DNA of 64,000 nt from Streptomyces pactum (GTDB lineage Bacteria; Actinomycetota; Actinomycetes; Streptomycetales; Streptomycetaceae). The notes under the pieces were generated by a model. It did not search any database. It saw nothing but the letters and a program-made list of their open reading frames with translations, and was not told where the DNA came from. The stretch covers positions 1,984,001 to 2,048,000 of the forward strand of contig NZ_CP019724.1 of assembly GCF_002005225.1 (NCBI RefSeq), in the 5' to 3' direction. Below are positions 45,548-54,385 of the stretch, in pieces. Within the stretch, counting starts at the first letter, position 1. Every line of letters starts with the position of its first letter. The translations under genes and the position numbers were made by a program.

Positions 45548-46129
45548 ATGCAGCCCCTCATCGACAACGCCCGCACGTTCGGACAGCGCCCTGAGGAGTT
45601 CGCCGGGCTCGCCGAAGGCCAGTCGCCCGAAGTCCTGTTCATCACCTGCTCCGACTCCCGGGTCGTACCGGCCCTGATCACGGGCGCCCGGCCCGGTCAG
45701 CTCTTCGAGCTGCGCACCGCGGGCAACATCGTCCCGCCCCACGGCGCCGAGCACCCCTCCGGCGAGGCCGCCACCATCGAGTACGCCGTCGAGGTCCTCG
45801 GCGTCACCGACCTCGTGGTCTGCGGTCACTCGCACTGCGGCGCCGTCGGCGCGCTGGTGCGCGGCGACGACCTGACCGCCGTACCCGCCGTGCGCGACTG
45901 GCTGACGACCGCCGCGGACGAGCCGAAGCCGTGCGACCCCGCCGACCCGACGGTCGCCGAGGCCGTACAGCACCACGTCCTGGCCCAACTGCTGCGGCTG
46001 CGCTCCTACCCCTGTGTCGAGCGGCGGCTGGCGGACGGCCGACTGCGGATGCACGGCTGGTACTACGAGGTCCACACCGGGGTCGTACGCGAACACCGCA
46101 CGGACACCGACACGTTCGAGACCCTGTGA
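45548..46129 (+). CDS. beta-carbonic anhydrase
   Basis: A 193-residue beta-class carbonic anhydrase interconverting CO2 and bicarbonate. Zinc ligands are Cys34 in TCSDSRVVP, His94 and Cys97 in CGHSHCGAVG; Asp36-Arg38 form the catalytic dyad. The AGNIVPPHG loop and the Gly-rich cofactor-binding region are present. The ATG follows AGGAGGAAA. Its stop overlaps the SulP GTG start by 4 nt, so enzyme and transporter are made together, a known arrangement for bicarbonate-handling modules. Confidence 0.93.
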   Translation: MQPLIDNARTFGQRPEEFAGLAEGQSPEVLFITCSDSRVVPALITGARPGQLFELRTAGNIVPPHGAEHPSGEAATIEYAVEVLGVTDLVVCGHSHCGAVGALVRGDDLTAVPAVRDWLTTAADEPKPCDPADPTVAEAVQHHVLAQLLRLRSYPCVERRLADGRLRMHGWYYEVHTGVVREHRTDTDTFETL

Positions 46130-47628
46130 GCGCCGGCATGAACGCCATAACCGAGAACTCCCGGAAGTTCCCCCACCTGCGGCAGGACTTCACCGCCTCG
46201 CTCGTCGTGTTCCTGGTCGCCCTCCCGCTGTGCGTGGGCGTCGCCGTCGCCTCCGGTGTCCCGGCCGAACTCGGCCTCGTCACCGGCATCGTGGGCGGCC
46301 TCGTCACCGGCCTGCTGCCGGGCAGCAGCCTGCAGGTGTCCGGTCCCGCCGCCGGCCTGACCGTGCTGGTCTTCGGCGCGGTCGACGCGTACGGGCTGCC
46401 CGCGCTCGGCGTGATCGTGCTGGCCGCCGGTCTGATCCAGCTCGCGATGGGCGCCCTGAAGCTGGGGCGCTGGTTCCGGGCGATCTCCCTGTCGGTCGTC
46501 GAGGGCATGCTGGCCGGCATCGGCCTCGTGCTCATCGCCGGCCAGCTCTACTCGGCGGCCGGGCTGGAGGCGCCCGCCTCCGGCCTCGACAAGCTCACCG
46601 GGCTGCCCGGTGCCGCGGCCGACGCGCTGGGCAGCACCGAGGCGCTCACCTCGCTCGCCCTCGGCGCGGGCACCATCGCGGTGATGGTGCTGTGGAAGCG
46701 GCTGCCGCAGCGGGCGCGGACCGTGCCGGGCGCGCTGGCCGCGGTCGGACTGGCCACGGCGGTCACGGCGGCGTTCGGCCTGTCGGTCGCGACGGTCGAG
46801 GTGAACGGCCTGCTGGACTCGATCCAGCCGCCCGGCGCCGACGCCTTCGGCGAGCTGGCGAGCGTGGGCATCCTCGGCACGATCGTCGCCTTCACCCTGA
46901 TCGCCTCGGCGGAGAGCCTGTTCAGCGCCGCCGCGGTGGACCGGCTGCACAACGGCCCGCGCACCGAGTACAACAAGGAGCTGATGGCGCAGGGCGCGGG
47001 CAACACCGTGTGCGGCATGCTCGGCGCGCTGCCGATGACCGCGGTCATCGTGCGCAGTTCCGCCAACGTCGGCGCCGGGGCGCGGACCAAGGCGTCCCGG
47101 GTGCTGCACGGCGTGTGGCTGCTGCTGTTCGCCGCGCTGCTGCCGTCCACGCTGGCGCTGATCCCGCTGCCCGCACTGGCCGGCATCCTGGTCCACGCGG
47201 GCTGGAAGCTGATCCCGTTCCGCGGCATCGTGTCGCTGTGGCGGGGCCACCGGGGCGAGGCGCTGATCCTGGTGGTCACGGCCGTGTCGATCGTCGCGGT
47301 GAACATGTTCGAGGGCGTGCTGATCGGTCTGGCCCTGTCCGTGGCCAAGACCGCCTGGGAGGCCTCGCACCTCAAGCTGGAGGTGGTCGACAAGGGCGCC
47401 GGTCCCATCCAGGCGCACCTGTCGGGCAACGCGACCTTCCTGCGGCTGCCGAAGATCCTGGAGAGCCTGGAGGCGCTGCCGCAGGACCGCCCGGTCGAGC
47501 TGGACCTGTCCGGGCTGCACCACCTGGACCACGCCTGCCGCACCGCGCTGGAGAACTGGGCCGAGCGGCACAGCGCCACCGGCACGGACCCGGTGAAGGT
47601 CACCGAACCGGCGACGGCGGCGGTGTAG
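46126..47628 (+). CDS. SulP family inorganic anion (probable bicarbonate) transporter
   Basis: A 500-residue SLC26/SulP transporter with about 10-12 membrane segments. Family landmarks are FTASLVVFLVALPLCVGVAVASG, GLVTGLLPGSSLQVSGPAAGLTVLV, LLGTIVAF-like TLIASAESLFSAAAVDRL and GMLGALPMTAVIVRSSANVGAGART. The C-terminal cytoplasmic region (about 405-490) is a STAS-like domain with LDLSGLHHLDHAC. Coupled with a carbonic anhydrase it most likely carries bicarbonate; sulfate remains possible. GTG at 46126 overlaps the preceding stop; ATG at 46138 is the alternative start. Confidence 0.88.
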   Translation: MSAGMNAITENSRKFPHLRQDFTASLVVFLVALPLCVGVAVASGVPAELGLVTGIVGGLVTGLLPGSSLQVSGPAAGLTVLVFGAVDAYGLPALGVIVLAAGLIQLAMGALKLGRWFRAISLSVVEGMLAGIGLVLIAGQLYSAAGLEAPASGLDKLTGLPGAAADALGSTEALTSLALGAGTIAVMVLWKRLPQRARTVPGALAAVGLATAVTAAFGLSVATVEVNGLLDSIQPPGADAFGELASVGILGTIVAFTLIASAESLFSAAAVDRLHNGPRTEYNKELMAQGAGNTVCGMLGALPMTAVIVRSSANVGAGARTKASRVLHGVWLLLFAALLPSTLALIPLPALAGILVHAGWKLIPFRGIVSLWRGHRGEALILVVTAVSIVAVNMFEGVLIGLALSVAKTAWEASHLKLEVVDKGAGPIQAHLSGNATFLRLPKILESLEALPQDRPVELDLSGLHHLDHACRTALENWAERHSATGTDPVKVTEPATAAV

Positions 47629-47640
47629 TCCCGTCGATAA

Positions 47641-47683
47641 CCGGAGGTCCGGTCCGAGGCATGGCCTCGGACCGGACCTCCGG
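47641..47683 (+). terminator. perfect 20-bp inverted repeat terminator
   Basis: CCGGAGGTCCGGTCCGAGGC (47641-47660), loop ATG, and its exact complement (47664-47683), 12 nt after the SulP stop. One of the strongest hairpins in the window; no T-run follows. Confidence 0.8.
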
Positions 47684-47733
47684 CATATCGTGACAGGAGT
47701 AGGCGAAACGATCCTCAGGGCGAGGAGGTCGCC

Positions 47734-48534
47734 ATGCTCCAGGAGCTGCTGACCGCGGCTGCCGCCGCCGGAAGCGCCGGGGTGCTGTACGTCGCATCGG
47801 CGGCGCGGATCGTCAAGCAGTACGAGCGCGGGGTCGTCCTCCGGCTCGGCAGGCTCGCCGGTGAGGTGCGGCAACCCGGCTTCACCATGATCGTTCCGGT
47901 GGTGGACCGTCTGCACAAGGTCAACATGCAGATCGTGACGATGCCGGTGCCCGCCCAGGAAGGCATCACGCGGGACAACGTGACCGTCCGCGTGGACGCG
48001 GTCGTCTACTTCAAGGTGGTCGACGCCGCCTACGCGCTCATCCGCGTCGAGGACTACAAGTTCGCCGTGTCCCAGATGGCGCAGACATCGCTGCGGTCCA
48101 TCATCGGCAAGAGCGACCTGGACGACCTGCTGTCCAACCGGGAGAAGCTGAACCAGGGCCTGGAGCTGATGATCGACAGCCCCGCCATCGGCTGGGGCGT
48201 GCAGATAGACCGCGTCGAGATCAAGGACGTGTCGCTGCCCGAGACCATGAAGCGCTCGATGGCCCGGCAGGCCGAGGCGGACCGCGAGCGGCGCGCCCGG
48301 GTGATCAACGCCGACGCCGAGCGCCAGGCCTCCAAGGTGCTCGCCGAGGCCGCGCGGGAGATGTCGGAGACGCCGGCCGCGCTGCAACTGCGGCTGCTGC
48401 AGACGGTGGTGGCGGTGGCCGCGGAGAAGAACTCGACGCTGGTACTGCCCTTCCCGGTGGAGCTGCTGCGGTTCCTGGAGAATCCGCAGAGGGTGCCGCC
48501 GGACCGGACCCTGGAGCGGCCGACCGACATGTGA
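47734..48534 (+). CDS. slipin/stomatin-like SPFH protein
   Basis: A 266-residue SPFH/prohibitin-family membrane protein. A short N-terminal hydrophobic segment (about 5-25) is followed by the SPFH domain: QYERGVVLRLGRL, GFTMIVPVVDRLHKVNMQ, TRDNVTVRVDAVVYFKV, SLRSIIGKSDLDDLL, WGVQIDRVEIKDVSLPETM. A charged coiled coil (about 175-215, RQAEADRERRARVINADAERQ) and a hydrophobic C-terminus follow. Such proteins scaffold membrane microdomains and often pair with an NfeD protease, but none is seen here. It is a single gene between terminators. Confidence 0.88.
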   Translation: MLQELLTAAAAAGSAGVLYVASAARIVKQYERGVVLRLGRLAGEVRQPGFTMIVPVVDRLHKVNMQIVTMPVPAQEGITRDNVTVRVDAVVYFKVVDAAYALIRVEDYKFAVSQMAQTSLRSIIGKSDLDDLLSNREKLNQGLELMIDSPAIGWGVQIDRVEIKDVSLPETMKRSMARQAEADRERRARVINADAERQASKVLAEAAREMSETPAALQLRLLQTVVAVAAEKNSTLVLPFPVELLRFLENPQRVPPDRTLERPTDM

Positions 48535-48622
48535 CGCGTGTAGCGCGTGTGGTTCCCGGGAAACGTGCCAGGTGATAGACACAGCGGGTCGCAATCCTGT
48601 CCGCCAGCAGGAAGGTCACCCC

Positions 48623-50014
48623 ATGTCCGCAACCCGACGCCAGGTACTCGCCCGCACGGGAGCCCTGGGCGCAGGCATCGCGTTCACCGGAGCCCTCTCC
48701 GAACTCTTCGCCGGCACCGCCGCCGCGCAGCCCCTGGGCCACACCGGCTACGGCCCGCTGATCCCCGACCCCGACGGCCTGCTCGACCTGCCCAGAGGAT
48801 TCCGCTACCGGGTCCTGTCCCGCGAGGGCGACGAGCTGCGCTCCGGTGAGGGCCCGGTCCCGTCCAACCACGACGGCATGGCGGCCTTCGCCGCGCGTTC
48901 CCGGGACCGCCACGGGGGCCGCCACGGCGGCGTCCACCTCGTGCGCAACCACGAGAACCGTGCCAACGGCAAGATCCCCGTCCCCACGGTGAAGGGCCTG
49001 ACCTACGACCCGGAGGGCAAGGGCGGCTGTACGGCCCTGACCCTGGACTCCCGCAACCACGTCCAGGACGAGCGGGTCGCGATCGCCGGTACGGCGGTGA
49101 ACTGCGCGGGCGGTCCCACCCCGTGGCACACCTGGCTGACCTGCGAGGAGACCGAGGACAAGGCGGGCACCAACGGCTACACCAAGGACCACGGCTTCAT
49201 CTTCGAGGTCGACCCGGCCGACCCGCACCGCACCGGCGCGGTGCCGCTGACCGCGATGGGCCGCTTCCAGCACGAGGCGATCGCCGTGGACCCGCGGCGG
49301 GGCGTGGTGTACGAGACCGAGGACGCGTTCGAGCGGCCGTTCGGCCTCTTCTACCGCTTCCTGCCCGAGAAGCCGCTGGGCGGGACCGGCTCGCTGCGGG
49401 CGGGCGGCCGGCTCCAGGCGATGCGCGTGCCGGGTGTGCCCGACCTGTCCTCGATCCAGGAGACGGGCGCCTGCTTCGACGGCGTCGAGTGGGTGGACGT
49501 GCCCGACCCGCTGGCGGTGGAGACACCCATCCGCTTCCAGGACTTCGGCCGGGGCGGCGCCACCCACGCACAGAAGCTGGAGGGCTGCTACTGGGGCGGG
49601 CGGAGCGTCTACTTCGTGTCGTCCTTCGCCCGCAGCGCGGAGGGCTCGGCGGGCGACCACTACGGGCAGATCTGGCGCTACGACCCCGAGCGGCGCCGGC
49701 TGACCCTGGTGATCGTGTTCGGCCCGGACACCGACGTGCAGCTCCCCGGCGAGTCCCCCGACAACATCTGCCTGGCCCCCAGCGGCGGCCTGATGGTCTG
49801 CGAGGACGGCAACGGCGCCCAGCACGTCTACGGCGTGACCAGGCGCGGCGAGGTGTACGCGATGGCCCGCGGCGCCCAGAACATCGGGACGCCTCAGGAA
49901 CCGGAGTGGGGTGAGTTCGCCGGGGTCACCTTCTCCCCCGACGGCGACACGATGTACGTCAACTGCTACACGCCCGGGACGACGTTCGCCGTGACGGGAC
50001 CCTGGCGCAGGTAG
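48623..50014 (+). CDS. phoX: PhoX-type alkaline phosphatase (DUF839), Tat-exported
   Basis: A 463-residue PhoX-family phosphatase releasing phosphate outside the cell with Fe/Ca cofactors. The N-terminus is a Tat signal (TRRQVLARTGALGAGIAFTG) with cleavage near AAA-QP. The beta-propeller shows VPSNHDGMAAF, LVRNHENRA, GGCTALTLD, WLTCEETED, FVSSFARSAEGSAG and SPDNICLAPSGGLMVCEDGNG, where the Glu, Asp and Asn residues bind metals. The ATG at 48623 follows GGAAGG. PhoX genes are often PhoP-regulated; I found no convincing PHO box upstream. Confidence 0.88.
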   Translation: MSATRRQVLARTGALGAGIAFTGALSELFAGTAAAQPLGHTGYGPLIPDPDGLLDLPRGFRYRVLSREGDELRSGEGPVPSNHDGMAAFAARSRDRHGGRHGGVHLVRNHENRANGKIPVPTVKGLTYDPEGKGGCTALTLDSRNHVQDERVAIAGTAVNCAGGPTPWHTWLTCEETEDKAGTNGYTKDHGFIFEVDPADPHRTGAVPLTAMGRFQHEAIAVDPRRGVVYETEDAFERPFGLFYRFLPEKPLGGTGSLRAGGRLQAMRVPGVPDLSSIQETGACFDGVEWVDVPDPLAVETPIRFQDFGRGGATHAQKLEGCYWGGRSVYFVSSFARSAEGSAGDHYGQIWRYDPERRRLTLVIVFGPDTDVQLPGESPDNICLAPSGGLMVCEDGNGAQHVYGVTRRGEVYAMARGAQNIGTPQEPEWGEFAGVTFSPDGDTMYVNCYTPGTTFAVTGPWRR

Positions 50015-50021
50015 CGGGGGC

Positions 50022-50052
50022 CGCCCCGGCGGCGGGCACACCTGCCGGGGCG
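50022..50052 (+). terminator. candidate terminator after phoX
   Basis: CGCCCCGGC (50022-50030) pairs with GCCGGGGCG (50044-50052) across a 13-nt loop, 7 nt after the stop. Neighbouring CCCGCC/GGCGGG tracts allow alternative pairings. Confidence 0.45.
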
Positions 50053-50121
50053 GGCACACCCGCCCGCGGCGCGCGCACCGCCCGGTCACTGAAGCCGCGA
50101 CTACGGGGTACTCGGGGCCGC

Positions 50122-51657
50122 ATGACGGAGAACCCGCAGGTCAACGGCTCGTACTGGCTTCAGACGGCACCGGGCGGTGCGCCGCGCCCCGCCCTCGCGG
50201 AAGACCTCGACGTCGATGTCGCCGTGATCGGCGCCGGCGTCGCCGGTCTCAGCACGGCCTGGGAACTGGCGCGGGCCGGGCGCAGCGTGGCGGTGCTGGA
50301 GGCCGGGCGGGTCGCCGCCGGCGTCACCGGCCACACCAGCGCCAAGCTGACCGCCCAGCACACCCTGGTCTACGACAAGCTGCGCCGCACCCGCGGCCCC
50401 GAGGGCGCCCGCCTGTACGCCCGCTCGCAGTCCGAGGCGATCGAGCACGCCGCCCGGGTCGTGGCCGAGCTGGGCATCGACTGCGACTGGGAGACCCGCA
50501 GCGCGTACACGTACGTCTGCGACCCGGGCCGCGTGGACGAGCTGCGGGCCGAGGCGGCCGCCGCGAAGGAGGCGGGGCTGCCGGCGTCGTTCGTGACGGA
50601 GACGGGGCTGCCGTTCCCGGTCGCGGGCGCGGTGCGGGTCACCGGGCAGGCCCAGTTCCACCCGCGCAAGTATCTCCTGGCCCTCGCCGACGATCTGGAG
50701 GCGCACGGCGGGCGGATCTTCGAGGACACCACCGTGCACGGCCTGGACGAGGGTGAGCCGTGCCGGGTGGCGACCGGGACGGGAGCGACGGTGACCGCCC
50801 GGGACGTCGTGGTCGCCACGCACTACCCGATCTTCGACCGTGCGCTGCTCTTCACCCGCCTCTCCCCGCGCCGGGAACTGGTCGTCGCCGGGAGCGTCGA
50901 GGCGGACCGCGACGTCGACGGCATGTACATCACGCCGGACGAGAACACACGCTCGGTCCGTACGGCGCCCCTGGAGGACGGGGGCGACGGCGCGGGCCGC
51001 CGGCTCCTGGTCGTCACCGGGGAGCACTTCACCCCCGGCACGGGCGACACCCGGGAGCGCTTCGACCGCCTGTCCGCCTGGGCCCGCGAGCACTTCCCCG
51101 GCGTCGACCTCACGTACGCCTGGGCCACCCAGGACATCGACCCGACCGACACCGTGCCGATGGTGGGACCGCTGCACCCGGGCGCGCACCACACCTACGT
51201 CGCCACCGGCTTCGGCGGCTGGGGACTGAGCGGCGGCATGATGGCGGGCCGACTGCTCACCGCGCAGATCACCGGCGAGGAGTGCGCGTGGAGCGAGCTG
51301 TACGACCCGCGCCGGCTGCGCACGGCGGTGCGCGAGGCGCCGGCGTTCCTCAAGACGCAGGCCGAGGTCGCGCGCCACTTCGTCGGCGACCGGCTGCGGC
51401 CCGTGCCGCCGGTGGACGCCCTGCCGCCGGGCGAGGGCGCCGTCGTGCGGGCGGGCGGCGACCGGCTCGCGGTCTACCGTGACGAGGCCGGCGCGCTGCA
51501 CGCCGTCTCGCCGCGCTGCACCCACCTCGGCTGCCTGGTCGACTTCAACGCCGCCGAACGTGCCTGGGAGTGCCCCTGCCACGGCTCCCGGTTCGGCACG
51601 GACGGCAAGGTGATCGAGGGCCCGGCGACGAAGCCGCTGGAGCAGCGGGACATCTGA
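50122..51657 (+). CDS. FAD-dependent oxidoreductase with C-terminal Rieske domain
   Basis: A 511-residue fusion of a DAO-type flavoenzyme (about 28-400) and a Rieske [2Fe-2S] domain (about 415-510). The dinucleotide motif is DVAVIGAGVAGLSTAWELA, with the DAO-family segment GHTSAKLTAQHT after it. The Rieske ligands are Cys and His of RCTHLG and of CPCHGS, all present. This architecture (YhfW/BsYhfW-like) is widespread, but its substrate is unknown; an amine or small metabolite oxidised with electron transfer to the cluster is plausible. No signal peptide, so cytoplasmic. Confidence 0.87.
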   Translation: MTENPQVNGSYWLQTAPGGAPRPALAEDLDVDVAVIGAGVAGLSTAWELARAGRSVAVLEAGRVAAGVTGHTSAKLTAQHTLVYDKLRRTRGPEGARLYARSQSEAIEHAARVVAELGIDCDWETRSAYTYVCDPGRVDELRAEAAAAKEAGLPASFVTETGLPFPVAGAVRVTGQAQFHPRKYLLALADDLEAHGGRIFEDTTVHGLDEGEPCRVATGTGATVTARDVVVATHYPIFDRALLFTRLSPRRELVVAGSVEADRDVDGMYITPDENTRSVRTAPLEDGGDGAGRRLLVVTGEHFTPGTGDTRERFDRLSAWAREHFPGVDLTYAWATQDIDPTDTVPMVGPLHPGAHHTYVATGFGGWGLSGGMMAGRLLTAQITGEECAWSELYDPRRLRTAVREAPAFLKTQAEVARHFVGDRLRPVPPVDALPPGEGAVVRAGGDRLAVYRDEAGALHAVSPRCTHLGCLVDFNAAERAWECPCHGSRFGTDGKVIEGPATKPLEQRDI

Positions 51658-51753
51658 CCCCGGCAGGCCCGTTCTGACCCGGGAGGGTGACCCCTCGGGC
51701 ACGTCACTCCCCATAGTCGTACATACAGAACAACACACTCATACGTTCGTACG

Positions 51754-52611
51754 ATGATCACTCTCGTACGACGCGCAACCGCCCTGTGCGCCCTGGGCGC
51801 CGCCCTCGCCGCCTGCGGGACCGCCGAGGCCCCGCAGGCCCCCCGGCCGGCCCCGGCCGCGCCCTCCGCGTCCCCGTCCGGGCAGGCCCCCTCCCGGCCG
51901 CCGACGCTCGCCCCCGGCCCCGCGGGTCTGACCCCCGTCTTCGAGCACGGTCCGCGCGCGGACGGCAGGACGGTCGCCCTCACCTTCGACGCCGACATGA
52001 CCGCCGACCAGGGGCCTCGGGCGGCGGCGGGCGAACGGTTCGACAACCCGCGGCTGATCGCGACCCTGCGGAAGCTGAAGGTGCCGGCCACGGTGTTCAT
52101 GACCGGGCGGTGGGCCGAGGAGTACCCGGACGAGGCCCGGTCCATCGGCCGGGACCCGCGGTTCGAGATCGCGAACCACTCCTACAGCCACTACGCCTAC
52201 ACCGACGACTGCTACGGCCTGCCGACCGTCTCCAGGGAGCGGATGCGCACGGACGTGGAGCGGGCGTACGCGGCGTTCGAGAAGGCCGGAGTACGCAACG
52301 CGATGCCGTACTTCCGCTTCCCCGGCGGCTGTTACGACAAGGCGGCCCTCAGGGAACTGACCGGCACCGGCGTCACCGCCGTGCAGTGGGACGTGGTGAG
52401 CGGGGACGCGTTCGCGACGGACGCGGAGGCGGTGGCCCGGCAGGTGCTGGACGGGGTGCGGCCGGGGTCGGTCGTCGTCATGCACTGCACCCGCAGCGCC
52501 GCCCCGGTGACCGAGGAGGTGGTACGGAAGGTCGTACCCGAGCTGCGCCGCCAGGGCTACCGCTTCGTGAAGGTCTCGGAGCTGATCGGCGCCGCGAACG
52601 GCCGCGCCTGA
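51754..52611 (+). CDS. polysaccharide deacetylase lipoprotein (CE4)
   Basis: A 285-residue exported NodB-domain protein. The signal peptide ends in ALAAC (lipid Cys about 21), then a Pro/Ala-rich linker. Catalytic motif 1 is LTFDADMT (with DAD in place of DDG), motif 2 is NHSYSHYAY (two metal His), motif 3 RFPGGCYD, and VVMHCTRSAAP near the end supplies the base His. It would remove N-acetyl groups from peptidoglycan, chitin-like or exopolysaccharide at the cell surface. The sequence immediately around the ATG contains CGTACGA/TCGTACG. Confidence 0.85.
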   Translation: MITLVRRATALCALGAALAACGTAEAPQAPRPAPAAPSASPSGQAPSRPPTLAPGPAGLTPVFEHGPRADGRTVALTFDADMTADQGPRAAAGERFDNPRLIATLRKLKVPATVFMTGRWAEEYPDEARSIGRDPRFEIANHSYSHYAYTDDCYGLPTVSRERMRTDVERAYAAFEKAGVRNAMPYFRFPGGCYDKAALRELTGTGVTAVQWDVVSGDAFATDAEAVARQVLDGVRPGSVVVMHCTRSAAPVTEEVVRKVVPELRRQGYRFVKVSELIGAANGRA

Positions 52612-52629
52612 CGGGCCTACCCTGGAGGG

Positions 52630-52827
52630 ATGAGCAGCGACGAGGACACCGGTCCCGACGACTACTGTCTGATCGACGCGACCCGGCCGCCCAAGGCCGA
52701 CGGCCCGCCGTATGCCGAGTGCGTGCTGTGCCGGGAGCCGACGGAGTATCCCGAGTCGTACAAGGGCATCACCTTCTGCCCGGTCTGCGAGTGGCAGGAG
52801 GCCCAGCGCACGGCCTGCTCAGGCTGA
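52630..52827 (+). CDS. small zinc-ribbon-like protein
   Basis: A 65-residue acidic protein with two CxxC pairs (AECVLCRE and FCPVCEW) 20 residues apart, a likely zinc ribbon, and one further Cys near each end. It starts 19 nt after the deacetylase stop with GGAGGG upstream and ends inside the last codons of the convergent ABC permease gene. No known family is recognised; it may be an RNA- or protein-binding adaptor. Confidence 0.6.
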   Translation: MSSDEDTGPDDYCLIDATRPPKADGPPYAECVLCREPTEYPESYKGITFCPVCEWQEAQRTACSG

Positions 52828-53490
52828 TCTGCGCGAGCTGAGCGCACAGGCCGCGGCGGCCGCGGCCGCGGTGACCAGGGCGGCCACGGCCAGCGGGAAC
52901 AGGGGCAGCGGCACGGTCCCCGACCGCGAGCCGGTGACCAGCCCGCCGACCGCCGCCCGTGCCGGGGACCCCGACGCCACCAGCGCGAGCAGGGCCGCCA
53001 GCAGCAGTGCCGGGACCGCGCGGCCGGGCGAGCACAGCAGCGGCCAGGCGGTGAGCGCGCCGACGGCGGTGCCGAGCAGGGCGCACACCAGCGCGGCGAG
53101 CAGTCCGGCACCGCCCGCCGCGAGCGGGGGCACGCGCGTGCCGTGGTCCGTGCTCACCGGGTCGCTGATCAGCGTCACGACGACGGTGGCCGCCGCACCC
53201 AGTACGACCGCGGCGCCGAGCGCCACCAGCAGACAGGCCAGGTGGGCACGCGCGGGTCCGCGCGCCGCGGCCACACATCCCCGGGCGGCGGGCGGCTCGC
53301 CGGTGACGCAGATCCGTACCAGCCAGGCCGCGACCGGCAGCAGCACGGCCGCCGCCCAGCCCAGGGAGTCGAGCACCGGCTGCCCGCCCTGTACGCCGAT
53401 GCCGAGCGCGGCGGCGTACAGGATGACGGGCGGCAGCCAGCGTTGGGAGCGCAGCAGCAAGGCGGCCTGGTAGCGGAGCAGGGCGGTCAT
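52819..53490 (-). CDS. ABC exporter membrane subunit
   Basis: A 223-residue integral membrane protein with about six hydrophobic segments, beginning TALLRYQAALLLRSQRWLPP with the first helix at about 18-35. The pattern matches ABC-2-type permease subunits of small actinobacterial transporters. Its ATG overlaps the stop of the ATPase gene by 4 nt. The cargo is unknown. Its 3' end overlaps the convergent zinc-ribbon gene by 9 bp. Confidence 0.75.
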   Translation of the reverse strand: MTALLRYQAALLLRSQRWLPPVILYAAALGIGVQGGQPVLDSLGWAAAVLLPVAAWLVRICVTGEPPAARGCVAAARGPARAHLACLLVALGAAVVLGAAATVVVTLISDPVSTDHGTRVPPLAAGGAGLLAALVCALLGTAVGALTAWPLLCSPGRAVPALLLAALLALVASGSPARAAVGGLVTGSRSGTVPLPLFPLAVAALVTAAAAAAACALSSRRSA

Positions 53491-54341
53491 CGCGGGCCCT
53501 CCTGGGCGTGCACGCTCACCACGTGCCACGGCGGCCGGGCGGTCAGGAGCGTACGCAGCAGGACGTCGGAGTGCGAGGCGGGGACGGTGAGGGCGTAGCA
53601 GCCGGGGCGGCTCTCCTCGGCGGAGGCGGCGATCCGCACCGCGTCGGCGGGCAGGCCGCCGACGGGCGGACCCTGCACCCGCACCACGACGCGCGGTCCG
53701 GCCGAGACCCCGGCGACCTCGGTACGGCGGTGCAGGCCGCCGTCGCGCACGGTGTACGTGGCGTCGGGCGCGTCGGCCAGACGGCTCGGGTCGTGGTCGA
53801 CGTAGACGACCGCACCGCCGGACGCGGTCCGTTCGGCTACCGCACGCTCCAACTCCGCCCGGGCGTCGGCGTCGAGCCCGGTCCACGCCTCGTCGAGCAC
53901 GAGCAGCTCCGGTTCGGCGAGCAGGGCTTGCGCCACGGCCACCTTCTGGCTGCTGCCCTTGGACAGTTGGGCCAGCGGCGTGGCGGCGTGCCCGGCGGCC
54001 CCCAGCCGCTCCAGCCACTGCCCGGCCGCGCGGGCCGCCGCCCGGCGGGACAGCCCGTGCACGGTGCCGAGGTGGACGAGGTAGGCGGCGGCCGTGAAGG
54101 GCAGGGCGGGCGGGAAGCGTTCGGGGACGTAGGCCGTGCGGGGGCGGCCGGTGACCCGGCCCTCGGTGGGGGTGTCGATCCCGGCGAGCAGGCGCAGCAG
54201 GGTCGACTTGCCGGTGCCGTTGGCGCCCTCGACGCGGACGAGGGTGCCGGGGGTCACGCCCAGGTCGACGCCGCGCAGTACCCAGGGCCCGCGCAGACCG
54301 TACCGACGGCCGACGCCGTCCAGCCGCAGCTCTCGTCGCAT
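53487..54341 (-). CDS. ABC exporter ATPase subunit
   Basis: A 284-residue ATPase. Walker A is EGANGTGKSTLL, Walker B ELLVLDEAWTGLD with Glu after Asp, and a H-loop His lies in VVYVDHDPS. The signature is LSKGSSQKVAVAQAL, a divergent LSGGQ typical of small exporter ATPases. The C-terminal 70 residues form an extra alpha/beta domain. It is the first gene of a two-gene transporter. The ATG at 54341 has GAGAGGA upstream; the divergent PTH2-domain gene starts only 44 bp away, so promoters overlap. Confidence 0.86.
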   Translation of the reverse strand: MRRELRLDGVGRRYGLRGPWVLRGVDLGVTPGTLVRVEGANGTGKSTLLRLLAGIDTPTEGRVTGRPRTAYVPERFPPALPFTAAAYLVHLGTVHGLSRRAAARAAGQWLERLGAAGHAATPLAQLSKGSSQKVAVAQALLAEPELLVLDEAWTGLDADARAELERAVAERTASGGAVVYVDHDPSRLADAPDATYTVRDGGLHRRTEVAGVSAGPRVVVRVQGPPVGGLPADAVRIAASAEESRPGCYALTVPASHSDVLLRTLLTARPPWHVVSVHAQEGPR

Positions 54342-54372
54342 GGGGCCATCCTCTCGTGCGCGCGGGACTTGG

Positions 54373-54385
54373 CAGACTGGTGGGC
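54373..54385 (+). promoter_or_regulatory. leaderless promoter -10 of PTH2-domain gene
   Basis: A -10-like CAGACT (54373-54378) ends 7 nt before the GTG at 54386, and no SD is present, which suggests a leaderless mRNA. The divergent ABC ATPase promoter must lie in the same 44 bp. Confidence 0.35.

Noticed and set aside
51748..51770. Operator palindrome CGTACGA-N9-TCGTACG at the deacetylase start
   Set aside because: CGTACG is self-complementary and frequent in this genome, and the repeat straddles the start codon without a clear promoter.
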